Below are positions 28,293-37,439 of a stretch of DNA of 64,000 nucleotides, one piece after another; the stretch's first letter is position 1, and every line of letters starts with the position of its first letter. The position numbers and the translations under genes were made by a program. Below the pieces are notes generated by a model. That model had not been told where the DNA came from and did no database searches. It saw only the letters and a program-made list of their open reading frames with translations. Where the stretch lies: positions 126,504 through 190,503 of the forward strand of contig NZ_LMRW01000001.1 of the NCBI RefSeq assembly GCF_001428255.1. Direction: 5' to 3'. This DNA is from Agromyces sp. Soil535. GTDB taxonomy: Bacteria; Actinomycetota; Actinomycetes; Actinomycetales; Microbacteriaceae.

Positions 28293-31200
28293 TCAGGCGG
28301 CGATCGACGCCGTCGCATCGACCAGCAGGCGGCGCACGAGCGGGTCGGCCGGGTCGACGGCACTCAGGGCTTCCAGACGCCCGGCTGCCTCGGTCGCTCG
28401 GCCGTCGAGGAGCGCGAGCTCCGACCGCATCACGGCGATCAGCACCCGGTGGCCCTGCTCGAGGTCGTCGTCGAACGTCAGCATCGTGGGAAGGGACGTC
28501 GCGAAGTAGTCGATCGAGGGTCGCTCGGCCTCCTTCATCGAAACGTACGTGCGCAGTCCGTCGGCGAGCTCGGCCGCGGTGTGCTCGTCGCCCAGCCGCC
28601 GTGCGGCGAGCACGGAGAAGTAGGTCATCGGCGAATAGGGCACGGTCAGCATGGATGTGAAGTCGCCGGCGCTGCGAGCGGCACGCGTCCACGCAGCCCG
28701 GGCTTCGTCGTGTCGGCCCGCACTCGCGAGGGCATCCCCGTAGGCGAGCAGGACATCCGAGAAGTTGGCGAGCTCGTGCCGCGCCTCACCGAGGTTCGCG
28801 GGCGAGTCGAGGGCCGCTTCGAGCGCGGCGACCGCGTCATCCGGATGCCCCGCGGCGCTCGCGAGCGCTGCCCTCGACTGCTGCACGAGCTCCCACACGC
28901 GCAGCACCTCGCCCTCACCGCCCTCCCAGGGCGTGAACCGGCGCTCGGCCATGACGTGGTGCGCCGCCTCCGCGTCGCCGTTCAGCACGAGCAGCTCGGC
29001 GTAGGCGGTGGTCAGGTCGTCGCGGGACGCGACGACCTCCGCCACCGCCTCGAGGCGCTTCAGTCGTTCGTGCGCTGCACGACCCGTCCGCCGCGCCAGC
29101 TGGTCCGCCTCGTGCAGCAGCTTCGCATCGCGCGGTGCACAGTCGATGGCGCGTTCGTAGCATCGCAGAGCCCCCGCGCGGTCGCCGCGGACGTTGTAGG
29201 CGGCGAGGCCGAGCCCACGCCACACCACGGCGTCGCCGGGATCCAGTTCGGCGGCCCGTTCGAGGTGCACGACGGCGTCCTCGTAGCGACGATGGAAGTA
29301 CAGCCAGTGCGCGAGGAGCGTGTGGGCGCGTGCGTCCGCGTCCGTATCGGTCGTGGCACGCTCGAGCATGAGTGCCTCGGAGAGCCCGCCGGCGAAGCAT
29401 CCGTCGGCATCGGCCGACCGCGCCGCGGCGAGTGCCACGCGCGCCTCGCCGGTACGGCCCAGCCTGTCGAGGACCTCGGCGCGGAAGTAGTGGATCAGGG
29501 GGATCGGGTTGCCCGCTGCAGGCACCGGGCGGTCGGTCGCCGCGGCCAGTGCGGCGTCGAGCTGGCGGAGCTCGTCCTCGTCCGCTCCGACGCTGCGGTA
29601 CTCCGCTGCGAGGTCCATCAAGGCGTGCGCCTCGGAGGTCACCGGATCTCCAGAGAGATCGCGGGTCCAGAGGTCGAGCGGGTCGAGGGCGCCCGCGCGG
29701 TCGAGCAGGTCGTCCGCCTCATCCGGACGGTTCAGGCGCCGCAGCGCCATCGCCGAGATCGCAATGGCCTGCAGCTGCTCGGAGTCGAGGCGGAGCACCT
29801 GTCGGGCATGTTCGAGCGCGGCAGACCATTCTTCCGCGGAGGCATCGAGACGAGCGAGTTCGAGGCCGGCGGGCACCCGCCAGGCGGCGTTCCACAGGCT
29901 CTTGGAGAGGGCGTCGTAGGCGTCGCCCCGCCGACCCTGCGCCACCAGCACGAGACCGAGCAGGTAGTGGGCCTCGCCCGACACCGGATTCGGGTTCCGC
30001 CTCGTCTCCCGGGCGATGGCGGCGCGGAGATGGCGTTCGGCCTCCTCGAGGCGTCCGTCGCGCATCCGGAGTTGTCCGAGGGCCGTGTTGCCGCGCGAGT
30101 CGAGCGGATCGCGTCGGAGCAGCTCCTGCCAGTAGGGCTCGGGGGATCGCGTCGCGTGCCGGTACTGGGCGAGGTGCACTCCGGCCAGGTAGAGCTCGTC
30201 CGCGGAGGCGATCTCCTCCGGCTCCGGGAGGGCCGTCGCGGTCTCTACATCGGTGACGGCTGGTTCGCGGATCGCGGTCGAGCAGCGCACCAACTCGATG
30301 TCCCCGTCGGTGGCGATCAGCACGAAGGGCCCGGTCCCGGACTCCACCTCGACCGTGGCCCGGACCGGCGCGCCGGGCGCGATCGTACCCGCGTACAGCC
30401 AGATGGTGCCGTCCGCCTCGTCATGCAGCCGGACTCGCACGTCGGAGTGGGCTCGCGTCGTCACGACGCCGAGCTCGACCATGGCTCGTCCGTCCCGGTC
30501 TTCCGTCCGTAGGCTCGCCGCGGCATCCGTCGTCGCCTGCGTGACCGGCCCGATCCCGTGGTATGGGAACCAGTACTGGCTGAACGACTTGGTCTCGCCG
30601 GGAGCGAGATACGAGAAGTCGGGCTGGTTGTCGGTGTAGACGCCGGCCATGAGCTCGACATAGGGTCCGTCTCCGTCGCTGAGGTTCGCATCCCACGCCC
30701 AGCCGAATGGCGCGTTGCCCCAGGTCCATTGCTTCTTGCCCGGCGCGATGCGGTGGTCGGCGACGTGCACGAAGCCGAGACCGATGCCGTGGTCGTAGCC
30801 GCCGAAGAAGTCGTCCTCGCTGCCGACGCACATGTATGAGGTGGGCACGGGGATGTTGCGGTACCAGTCGAGGCGGTCGGCGTCAGGTCCGCGGAACTGC
30901 GGGCTCGCAGCATCCGCCCGCGCGGGGTAGTCGATGCCGTAGTACGGACGATCGGCGGCCGGGAACGCGGTGATCGCGCGCTTGGCGTGATCGGCTACGA
31001 CGGTCACGTCCTCGGGGAAGAACGATTGGTAGTCATCGTTCACATGCACGGCGACGTTGGCCCACCAGAGGAATGTCTGGGTCAGGGAAGTGCGATTGAA
31101 GAGGCGCACCCGTGCCTCGACGACCGCGCTGCCCGGTCGGAGCCGGATCCCGTGCATCCCCTTCATGCGCTCGAAGGGATCATGGTCAGAGCACCAGACG

Positions 31201-31685
31201 GTGACCGAGTCGTCCGCCTCGCGCTCGATGGTCCAATCGACGGGGAGGTAGGTCGCAGGCCGGTGGTGCTGCGGCCAGTTGAACTCCACGCCACCGGCGA
31301 GCCAAGGGCCTGCGAGGCCGACGAGGGCGGGCTTGATCACGTTGTTCCGATAGAAGAAGTCGCGGCCGCTCGGCTTGTCGTAGGCCACGTGGATGCGGCC
31401 GCCGAGCTCCGGCATGATCATGAGTCGCACGTACTCGTTCTCCAGGTGCACGGCCTTCCACTCCCGGACCGTCGGCTCGTGCGCGACCGATTCGATGAAC
31501 GGGAGCGGGTAGACGCGGCCGGACGATCCCTGGTACACGCGGTGCTCGAGGAAGGCCGGCATCGCGCCCGGATCGCCCGCCTCGTATGTGCGCAGTCGAA
31601 CGGGTTCGCTCCACGCCGCCACCGGCAGGCCGGCCTGATCGGCAGGGGTGTCGGGAAGGCGGAGCAGGGCAGCGTCGTCGATCAT
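28293..31685 (-). CDS. Large DUF5107 protein with TPR repeats
   Basis: The 1130-residue cytoplasmic protein has an N-terminal DUF5107 domain (about 30-400). It resembles the galactose-mutarotase-like sugar-binding sandwich and contains RLMIMPELGGRIHVAYDKPS and LAGGVEFNWPQHHRPATYLP. From about residue 480 to the end it is an array of tetratricopeptide-type helices, for example LRQYEDAVVHLERAAEL-like units with a PGDAVVWRGLG signature. DUF5107/TPR proteins often lie in polysaccharide or glycoside gene clusters. Their biochemical role is not settled. It converges with the AraC gene (1 bp between stops) and diverges from the epoxide hydrolase gene. ATG at 31685 lacks a clear Shine-Dalgarno. Confidence 0.85.
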   Translation of the reverse strand: MIDDAALLRLPDTPADQAGLPVAAWSEPVRLRTYEAGDPGAMPAFLEHRVYQGSSGRVYPLPFIESVAHEPTVREWKAVHLENEYVRLMIMPELGGRIHVAYDKPSGRDFFYRNNVIKPALVGLAGPWLAGGVEFNWPQHHRPATYLPVDWTIEREADDSVTVWCSDHDPFERMKGMHGIRLRPGSAVVEARVRLFNRTSLTQTFLWWANVAVHVNDDYQSFFPEDVTVVADHAKRAITAFPAADRPYYGIDYPARADAASPQFRGPDADRLDWYRNIPVPTSYMCVGSEDDFFGGYDHGIGLGFVHVADHRIAPGKKQWTWGNAPFGWAWDANLSDGDGPYVELMAGVYTDNQPDFSYLAPGETKSFSQYWFPYHGIGPVTQATTDAAASLRTEDRDGRAMVELGVVTTRAHSDVRVRLHDEADGTIWLYAGTIAPGAPVRATVEVESGTGPFVLIATDGDIELVRCSTAIREPAVTDVETATALPEPEEIASADELYLAGVHLAQYRHATRSPEPYWQELLRRDPLDSRGNTALGQLRMRDGRLEEAERHLRAAIARETRRNPNPVSGEAHYLLGLVLVAQGRRGDAYDALSKSLWNAAWRVPAGLELARLDASAEEWSAALEHARQVLRLDSEQLQAIAISAMALRRLNRPDEADDLLDRAGALDPLDLWTRDLSGDPVTSEAHALMDLAAEYRSVGADEDELRQLDAALAAATDRPVPAAGNPIPLIHYFRAEVLDRLGRTGEARVALAAARSADADGCFAGGLSEALMLERATTDTDADARAHTLLAHWLYFHRRYEDAVVHLERAAELDPGDAVVWRGLGLAAYNVRGDRAGALRCYERAIDCAPRDAKLLHEADQLARRTGRAAHERLKRLEAVAEVVASRDDLTTAYAELLVLNGDAEAAHHVMAERRFTPWEGGEGEVLRVWELVQQSRAALASAAGHPDDAVAALEAALDSPANLGEARHELANFSDVLLAYGDALASAGRHDEARAAWTRAARSAGDFTSMLTVPYSPMTYFSVLAARRLGDEHTAAELADGLRTYVSMKEAERPSIDYFATSLPTMLTFDDDLEQGHRVLIAVMRSELALLDGRATEAAGRLEALSAVDPADPLVRRLLVDATASIAA

Positions 31686-31897
31686 GCAGTGGATCGTATT
31701 GACGGGTGGGCGACCGCCGGAAGACGCATTCCTCTGCATCATCTGGACGATCCGACGATCGACGCCAGGAACGATGACATCGACCGACTCGGCGAGCACG
31801 ATCGGGATCGCCATTCCTCGACGCGACGGTCCGCCACTCGAGGCGACCGCACAGGCCACGGGAGAACTCAGGTGTGTCGAGTACGCGCCTTCCGGCC

Positions 31898-31911
31898 AAC
31901 CCATATGGGTT
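31898..31911. promoter_or_regulatory. 14-bp perfect palindrome in divergent intergenic region
   Basis: AACCCATATGGGTT is a perfect palindrome, 52 bp upstream of the epoxide hydrolase ATG and about 210 bp from the DUF5107 gene start. It is a plausible operator for a dimeric repressor acting on one or both genes. The cognate regulator is not identified. Confidence 0.4.
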
Positions 31912-31962
31912 TCCAGCTTCATTAGGACAGTAATCGTCCACAATGGTCGGTACCGTCGACCC

Positions 31963-33117
31963 ATGATCACGAACACCACAGCAATCCGACCGTTCCGCAT
32001 CCAGATCCCGCAGACCGACCTGGACGACCTGAACCGTCGACTGGACCACACCCGCTGGCCCGACGAACTGCCTGGCGTGGGCTGGACCTATGGCGTCCCC
32101 GTCAGCTACATGATGGGGCTGGCCGAGTACTGGCGGACCTCCTACGATTGGCGCACGTTCGAGTCGAAGCTCAACGAATTCCCGCAGTTCACGACCACGA
32201 TCGACGGGCAGAACGTGCACTTCCTGCACGTCCGCTCACCCGAGCCGGACGCGTTGCCGCTGATCATCACCCACGGGTGGCCTGGGTCGATCGTGGAGTT
32301 CATGAACATCATCGGGCCTCTCACCGACCCCGTTGCCCATGGAGGCGAGCCGGCAGACGCGTTCCACGTCATCGCCCCGTCCATGCCCGGGTTCGGATTC
32401 TCCGGGCCGACGCGGGAGACCGGGTGGGACATGTCACGGATCGCCCGTGCCTGGGCGGAGCTGATGCGCCGACTCGGCTACGAGCGGTACGGCGCCCAGG
32501 GCGGCGACACCGGCGCGGTGATCTCTCCGATGCTGGGCGGCATCGATTCCGAGCACGTTGTGGGCGTCCACGTCAACGGAAGTCTCGGCTTCCCCACAGG
32601 AGATCCGGCAGAGTTGGCCGGTCTGAACGAGGCGGAGCTGGCGCGGCTCGCCGGCATGCAACGGCAGATGCAGGATGGCGCGGGGTACGCGATCATCCAG
32701 TCGACCCGCCCGCAGACGCTCGGATTCGGGCTCGCCGACTCACCTGTGGGGCAGCTCGCCTGGATCGTCGAGAAGTTCAAGGAATGGACCGATCCGGTGT
32801 TCGAGCTTCCCGAGGAGGCGGTCGATCGCGACCAGCTGCTCACCAACGTCAGCGTGTACTGGCTCACCGGCACGGCCGCCTCGTCTGCGCGGCTCTACAA
32901 GGAGGGCCAGGCCAGCTGGGGGCAACAGGCGCAACGATCCGACGTGCCCTCCGGAGTCGCGGTGTTCCCCGGCGACGTCGGGATCCGCCGCATCGCCGAG
33001 CGCGACCACAACGTCGTCCACTGGTCCGAGTTCGAACGCGGCGGCCACTTCCCCGCCATGGAGGTCCCCGACCTCCTGGTCGGCGATGTACGCACGTTCT
33101 TCCGCGGCCTCCGGTGA
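31963..33117 (+). CDS. Epoxide hydrolase (EHN-type alpha/beta hydrolase)
   Basis: The 384-residue protein opens with the epoxide-hydrolase N-terminal region (about 8-115; RPFRIQIPQTDLDDLNRRL, then LNEFPQFTTTIDG). The hydrolase core follows, with oxyanion motif THGWPGS, nucleophile elbow YGAQGGDTGAVIS carrying the catalytic Asp, and a C-terminal HFPAMEVPD that supplies the His. Such enzymes open epoxides to diols via a covalent aspartyl ester. The substrate is unknown. Upstream 277 bp hold a palindrome but no clear promoter. It converges with the hydrolase lipoprotein gene. Confidence 0.88.
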   Translation: MITNTTAIRPFRIQIPQTDLDDLNRRLDHTRWPDELPGVGWTYGVPVSYMMGLAEYWRTSYDWRTFESKLNEFPQFTTTIDGQNVHFLHVRSPEPDALPLIITHGWPGSIVEFMNIIGPLTDPVAHGGEPADAFHVIAPSMPGFGFSGPTRETGWDMSRIARAWAELMRRLGYERYGAQGGDTGAVISPMLGGIDSEHVVGVHVNGSLGFPTGDPAELAGLNEAELARLAGMQRQMQDGAGYAIIQSTRPQTLGFGLADSPVGQLAWIVEKFKEWTDPVFELPEEAVDRDQLLTNVSVYWLTGTAASSARLYKEGQASWGQQAQRSDVPSGVAVFPGDVGIRRIAERDHNVVHWSEFERGGHFPAMEVPDLLVGDVRTFFRGLR

Positions 33118-33188
33118 CCACGGCAAGCTGTGCGCCAGGCGCGTCCCGGCGCAGACTACGCAGCCAGCCGTCTCGCGTTTGCGCCGGC

Positions 33189-34004
33189 TCATTGCTGCAG
33201 GTACGCGAGCATCTCCTCGACCGCTTGCACGATCGCCTGCGGGTTGTTGTGGAAGACGTCGTGACCTGAGGGGACCGTCGTCGCCACGGGACGGGAACTG
33301 CCCTCGAGCCAGAGCGCCTGGTCCGCGGCATCCGACTGCCCCTGGTCGGCGGTGACGACCGTGACCGGGATGGGGGGGATCGGCAGGCGAGCGACGGCCA
33401 TCTGGTGCTCCAAACCGACGTAGTCCACCCGGTCGGGGTTCCCGGTCCAGTCCATCCCCTCGGCCGGCATGTCGGCCTGCGGCGACGGCACGTCATCCAT
33501 CACGATGCCGACGACCTCGGCGGGGTAGCGCCCGGCCTGGTGGTAGACGTCGAATCCGCCCCCTGAGGAGCCGACGAAGAGATACGGAGGTTCGACCTCG
33601 GCGGCAGCGAGCAGGGCATGCAGGTCATCGACGAGGTCGTCGATCGTGCGAGCCCGGTCCGGTGCCGGAGGATCGCTGCGCCCAATCCCCGCGCGATCGT
33701 AGCTGCAGAATCGCGTCGTACCCGCGATCTCGAGGGTCGACGGCACGCTGAGTACGGTGTCGATGCCCGGCGTTCCGGTGCCCGCGTCGTAGAGGACGGT
33801 GGGACTGCCCTCACCCCAGCAGCGGATCGCGAGTTCGCGCCCATCGCCGACATCGAACGCACCGTCCAGGGTCACGGCCGGTCCGTTGTCGGGTGACGAG
33901 GTCACCGTGGCCTCGGGTGACGAGTCGGATGCCCCAGGTGCACTGCACCCTGACGTCACCATCAGCCCGGCGACGGCGACCGTCATCCAGGCACGTCCGC
34001 CCAT
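33189..34004 (-). CDS. Alpha/beta-hydrolase lipoprotein
   Basis: The 271-residue protein starts with a lipoprotein signal peptide whose lipobox is VTSGC, with C20 as the lipidated residue. A Ser/Thr-rich linker follows. The hydrolase domain has YDAGTGTPGIDTV, CSYDRAGIGRSD and the nucleophile elbow FVGSSGGGFDVYHQAG. A late HDVFHN segment may hold the catalytic His. It is probably an extracytoplasmic, membrane-anchored esterase. The substrate is unknown. Confidence 0.82.
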   Translation of the reverse strand: MGGRAWMTVAVAGLMVTSGCSAPGASDSSPEATVTSSPDNGPAVTLDGAFDVGDGRELAIRCWGEGSPTVLYDAGTGTPGIDTVLSVPSTLEIAGTTRFCSYDRAGIGRSDPPAPDRARTIDDLVDDLHALLAAAEVEPPYLFVGSSGGGFDVYHQAGRYPAEVVGIVMDDVPSPQADMPAEGMDWTGNPDRVDYVGLEHQMAVARLPIPPIPVTVVTADQGQSDAADQALWLEGSSRPVATTVPSGHDVFHNNPQAIVQAVEEMLAYLQQ

Positions 34005-34372
34005 GATCGGATGCTACTCGCCGAGGCACTCACGCACCACCACGCGTCGTCGGGGCGCACGCAGATCGCCAAGAGTGAGGATATGCACATACATGGAATG
34101 TCGGATGCCGCAGTGCGTTGCCCCACACGGGACGGCGGCGCCCCGACACCCGTCCGCTCGCCGGAAAGCAGCACCCCCAAATCCGGATGCCGAGTCTGGC
34201 GCACCCCCCGGTCACACGCTCGGAGACGAAGGGTCTTCCCCCCAATTCCTGCACCCGCGCCGTCTTCGGGGCGTTCAGCGGAGGTCGAGCTCGGCCAGCC
34301 GATCCGGGTTGCCCTCCACGGTCAGGCGCAGACCGGAGCGGGCCGTCGTTCGTCCGCCCGTCGAGGGCGCAA
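34005..34372. other. Intergenic stretch without a recognisable gene
   Basis: I find no supported gene between the hydrolase lipoprotein and the terminator hairpin of the ABC operon. All frames are short, Arg/Pro-rich high-GC artefacts. The minus strand near 34280-34340 ends in a short coding-like tail (LTVEGNPDRLAELDLR) that could be debris of a lost gene. Confidence 0.4.
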
Positions 34373-34418
34373 CGACGATGCCGCCCGCGTCTCCGTGGGG
34401 GCGCGGGCGGCATCGTCG
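34373..34418 (-). terminator. 17-bp perfect stem downstream of the ABC-2 operon
   Basis: CGACGATGCCGCCCGCG at 34373-34389 pairs perfectly with 34402-34418 across a 12-nt loop. It lies about 34 bp after the stop of the ABC-2 permease gene, the last gene of the leftward PadR operon. Confidence 0.75.
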
Positions 34419-34451
34419 CGCGGTCGTGCGGTCCGCGAGCAGCGCTCGGCG

Positions 34452-35216
34452 TCAGCTGATCTTGCGACGGTAGATGGCGATCGCGAAGGCGTAGGCGACG
34501 ACGAGGATGCCGACGAGCCAGGCGAGGGCGACCCAGATGTCACTGCCGACCGGTTCACCGGCGAACAGGGCTCGCATGCTGTTCACGATGGAGGTCACGG
34601 GTTGGTTCTCAGCGAACCAGGCGACCGGGGCGGGCATCGAGTCGGTGGGCACGAACGCCGAGCTGATGAACGGCAGAAAGATCAGCGGGTAGCTGAACGC
34701 GCTCGCGCCGTCCACGGTCTTCGCCGAGAGCCCGGCGATCACGGCGAGCCAGGTCAGGGCGAGGGTGAACAGGATCAGGATGCCGGCGACTGCGAGCCAT
34801 GCGCCAACGGATGCCCCGGTGCGGAACCCCATGATCAGCGCGACGCCGATGACGATCGCGACCGAGACCAGGTTCGCGACCAGGGAGGTGAGCACGTGCG
34901 CCCAGAGCACGCTCGACCTTGCGATCGGCATGGACTGGAAGCGTTCGAAGATGCCGCCCTGCAGATCGAGGAACAGCCGGTACGCGGTGTACGCGACACC
35001 GGACGCGATCGTGATCAGCAGGATGCCGGGGAGCATGTAGTTGATGTACGACTCGTCGGATCCGGTGTTGATCGCACCGCCGAGCACGTACACGAACAGG
35101 AGCATCAGCGCGATCGGCGTGACCGCCGTGGTGATGATCGTGTCGGGGCTGCGGAGGATGTGGCGCAGCGAGCGGCTGGTGAGGACGCCGGTGTCGCCGA
35201 GGACGTGGGTGGTCAT
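34452..35216 (-). CDS. ABC-2 type transporter permease (DrrB-like)
   Basis: The 254-residue protein has six transmembrane helices in the ABC-2 pattern. It carries the DrrB/NodJ-type segment GGIFERFQSMPIARSSVLW and a late PVAWFAENQPVTSIVNSMRAL. It would form the membrane part of a drug- or lipid-export complex with the ATPase encoded just upstream, which it overlaps by 4 nt. It is the last gene of a PadR-controlled operon and is followed by a strong hairpin. Confidence 0.9.
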   Translation of the reverse strand: MTTHVLGDTGVLTSRSLRHILRSPDTIITTAVTPIALMLLFVYVLGGAINTGSDESYINYMLPGILLITIASGVAYTAYRLFLDLQGGIFERFQSMPIARSSVLWAHVLTSLVANLVSVAIVIGVALIMGFRTGASVGAWLAVAGILILFTLALTWLAVIAGLSAKTVDGASAFSYPLIFLPFISSAFVPTDSMPAPVAWFAENQPVTSIVNSMRALFAGEPVGSDIWVALAWLVGILVVAYAFAIAIYRRKIS

Positions 35217-36034
35217 CGGGGTTCCTTTCCTGCCGGGACCGCGCCGTCGATGCGGTCGCCGTCGGTCGTTTCGGTCTCGCCGGTGTCACCGACGAGCGTG
35301 AGGAAGACGTCCTCGAGAGACGGCTGCTTCTCGACGTACTCGACCTTGGCGGCCGGGAGGAGTCGCTTGAGTTCGGCGAGGGTGCCGTTCTGGATGATCG
35401 TGCCCTTGTGCAGGATCGCGATCCGGTCGGCGAGCTGCTCGGCCTCGTCGAGGTGCTGCGTCGTGAGCAGCACCGTCGTCCCGTTGTTCGCGAGTTCCTT
35501 GACGGTCTGCCACACCTCGATCCGCGCCTGCGGGTCGAGTCCGGTCGTCGGCTCGTCGAGGAAGATGATCGGCGGGCTGCCGATCAGGCTCATCGCGATG
35601 TCGAGTCGGCGGCGCATGCCGCCCGAGTACGTCGAGGCCTTGCGGCCCCCGGCTTCGGTGAGCGAGAAGCGGGCGAGCAGCTCGTCGGCGATCGCACCCG
35701 GGTTCTTCAGGTGACGCAGCTTGGCGATCAGCACGAGGTTCTCGCGACCGCTGAGGACTTCATCGACCGCGGCGAACTGGCCGGTCAGGCTGATCGACTC
35801 GCGCACCTCGCCGGGCTGTGCGGCGACGTCGATGCCGTGAACGGTGGCGGTGCCCGCGTCGGCCTTCAGCAGCGTCGACAGGATCCGCACGAGCGTGGTC
35901 TTGCCCGCACCGTTCGAGCCGAGCAGCGCGAAGATGCTCCCCGCCTTCACGTCGAAGTCGACGCCCCGCAGCACGTGCAGGTCTTTGAACGATTTCTCGA
36001 TGCCCTGAACGCGAATGGCTGCTTCCGTAGTCAT
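35213..36034 (-). CDS. ABC transporter ATP-binding protein (DrrA-like)
   Basis: The 273-residue protein has all ABC motifs. Walker A is LLGSNGAGKTTL, the Q-loop region contains SLTGQF, the signature is YSGGMRRRLDIAM, Walker B is IIFLDEPTTGLD, and the H-loop is LLTTQHLDEAEQ. The DrrA-type C-terminal tail is present. It powers the ABC-2 permease downstream. The start at 36034 shares one base with the DUF1048 stop. In this family the substrate is often an antibiotic or hydrophobic compound, but nothing here identifies it. Confidence 0.93.
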   Translation of the reverse strand: MTTEAAIRVQGIEKSFKDLHVLRGVDFDVKAGSIFALLGSNGAGKTTLVRILSTLLKADAGTATVHGIDVAAQPGEVRESISLTGQFAAVDEVLSGRENLVLIAKLRHLKNPGAIADELLARFSLTEAGGRKASTYSGGMRRRLDIAMSLIGSPPIIFLDEPTTGLDPQARIEVWQTVKELANNGTTVLLTTQHLDEAEQLADRIAILHKGTIIQNGTLAELKRLLPAAKVEYVEKQPSLEDVFLTLVGDTGETETTDGDRIDGAVPAGKEPR

Positions 36035-36399
36035 CAGTGCTCCTTCCTCTCTGCGTCGTCGATCGCCTTCGTGAGGCGAGCGCGCTCCTTGTCGATCCAC
36101 TGGGTGCCGCCGTAGGCCTGCGTGAACGTCTCGGCGAACTCGACGGGGTCGTCGCCGACGATCGCGCTCACGGGCGTTCCATCGACGGCGGCGCGCTCCC
36201 AGAGGTCGGCGAAGTCGCCGAACATCTGGACGAGGGTGTCACCGTCGGTGATGCCCCCGTAGTACATGAAGTACCGGTCGAATGCCTTCGCGGCCGCGCG
36301 GTACGGCTCGGGAAGCGCCTCGATGCGGGCCTTGTACTGCCGGTACTGCTTCTTCTGCTCGAGCGAGCCGGTGAGGGTCTCGATCCACTTCGCGACCAT
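36034..36399 (-). CDS. DUF1048-domain small protein
   Basis: The 121-residue helical protein begins MVAKWIETLTGSLEQKKQYR and matches DUF1048 proteins. These are regularly encoded between a PadR regulator and an ABC-2 exporter in Gram-positive bacteria. Its molecular role is unknown. It may be an accessory or regulatory factor of the transporter. It starts two bases after the PadR stop and ends sharing a base with the ATPase start. A longer in-frame start at 36453 would overlap PadR and is rejected. Confidence 0.82.
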   Translation of the reverse strand: MVAKWIETLTGSLEQKKQYRQYKARIEALPEPYRAAAKAFDRYFMYYGGITDGDTLVQMFGDFADLWERAAVDGTPVSAIVGDDPVEFAETFTQAYGGTQWIDKERARLTKAIDDAERKEH

Positions 36400-36401
36400 G
36401 A

Positions 36402-36731
36402 TCAGTTCTCTCCTTCTTGGAGCTGTTCGATACGTTCTGCGAGGAAGCTCCACGTCCTCCAGAACTCGTCGAGTTCATTTCGTCCCTGCGCGTTGAGCGA
36501 GTACACCTTGCGCGGCGGCCCCTTCTCGGACGGCACCTTCTCGACATCGACGAGACCCCGCTGCTCGATCCTGACCAGCAGGGCGTAGACGGTGCCTTCG
36601 GCGATGTCGGAGAAGCCCTGGTCGCGCAGGCGGGCGGTGATCTCATAGCCGTACGCAGGGCGCACGGCCAGGATCGCGAGGACGATGCCCTCGAGCGTGC
36701 CCTTGAGCATCTCGGTCATCTGCTTGCCCAT
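36402..36731 (-). CDS. PadR-family transcriptional regulator
   Basis: The 109-residue protein is a PadR winged-helix repressor. Its core runs LEGIVLAILAVRPAYGYEIT, IAEGTVYALLVRIEQRGLV and KGPPRKVYSLNAQGR, with a short C-terminal dimerisation helix. It is the first gene of the operon PadR-DUF1048-ATPase-permease, so it likely autoregulates and derepresses the exporter on ligand binding. The matching operator/promoter is visible upstream at 36758-36806. Confidence 0.9.
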   Translation of the reverse strand: MGKQMTEMLKGTLEGIVLAILAVRPAYGYEITARLRDQGFSDIAEGTVYALLVRIEQRGLVDVEKVPSEKGPPRKVYSLNAQGRNELDEFWRTWSFLAERIEQLQEGEN

Positions 36732-36757
36732 GGAGCCCCTCCCTTCAACTACTCGGT

Positions 36758-36806
36758 GTTGCTGACTACCGGTACATAGTAAGCATAAGTACCGGTAGAT
36801 AGCAAC
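36758..36806 (-). promoter_or_regulatory. PadR operon promoter with overlapping inverted-repeat operator
   Basis: GTTGCTGACTACCGGTAC at 36758-36775 is inverted at 36789-36806 with two mismatches. Read leftward, TTGCTA (36805-36800) and TACTAT (36781-36776) form a -35/-10 pair spaced by 18 bp. The repeat therefore covers the promoter, as expected for PadR autorepression. It lies 45 bp upstream of the PadR ATG and is strikingly A+T-rich for this window. Confidence 0.75.
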
Positions 36807-37016
36807 ACTGAATAGTGATGGCGCAAGGAGGATTCGGGCGAGACTCCGATCGTGAGCGGGTCCGGAGCGAACTGCCCGTCGAGCCGAGCAGATTCGGTGT
36901 GCGGATACGGACTCTTGGACTGGCCTTGGTCTCGTTGCCGCCGGCGATCATCTACGCCGGCTCTTGCCGGACTTTGGGAACTATCGGCGGCATGTGCGGA
37001 CGGTCCGACATCTCCG

Positions 37017-37409
37017 TCAACGGCTCACGGTGAGGGCCACCAGGACAAGCGTGACAACACCGAGTGCCGCCGCGCCGACGAACCACCACCAGAAGAACCC
37101 CGAGAAGACCGAGGCGATGACGATCCCTATGCCGAGGCCGGCAAGCAGGCCCAGTCCAAATACGGCCCGCGGGGGCAGCGCGAGATGCGGTAGTCGCCGT
37201 ATTACGAGTACCTCCAACCAGGTGGCAGCCAATGCCAGCAGGGAGGCACCGACAGCGTCGATGGCTGAGAGTCCGTGACCGTCGCTGATCGGCACGAGAA
37301 CGCGACCCTCGCCAGCGGCGGGAACGGCGAGGACACCGACGCCGACAACGATGAGGACTACGCAGATCGTCACTTGGACACGGTACGGACCGGTGGAACC
37401 CTGGGGCAT
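37017..37409 (-). CDS. Hypothetical four-helix membrane protein
   Basis: The 130-residue protein has about four transmembrane segments: VQVTICVVLIVVGVGVLAV, AVGASLLALAATWLEVLVI, FGLGLLAGLGIGIVIASVF and WWFVGAAALGVVTLVLVAL. No family is recognised. It ends just before the IS110 left end region on the other side of its start, so the insertion sits upstream of this gene and may affect its promoter. ATG at 37409 is the chosen start. Confidence 0.6.
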   Translation of the reverse strand: MPQGSTGPYRVQVTICVVLIVVGVGVLAVPAAGEGRVLVPISDGHGLSAIDAVGASLLALAATWLEVLVIRRLPHLALPPRAVFGLGLLAGLGIGIVIASVFSGFFWWWFVGAAALGVVTLVLVALTVSR

Positions 37410-37439
37410 GGCTCAGTTTCGCAGACCCGCCCATCAGTC

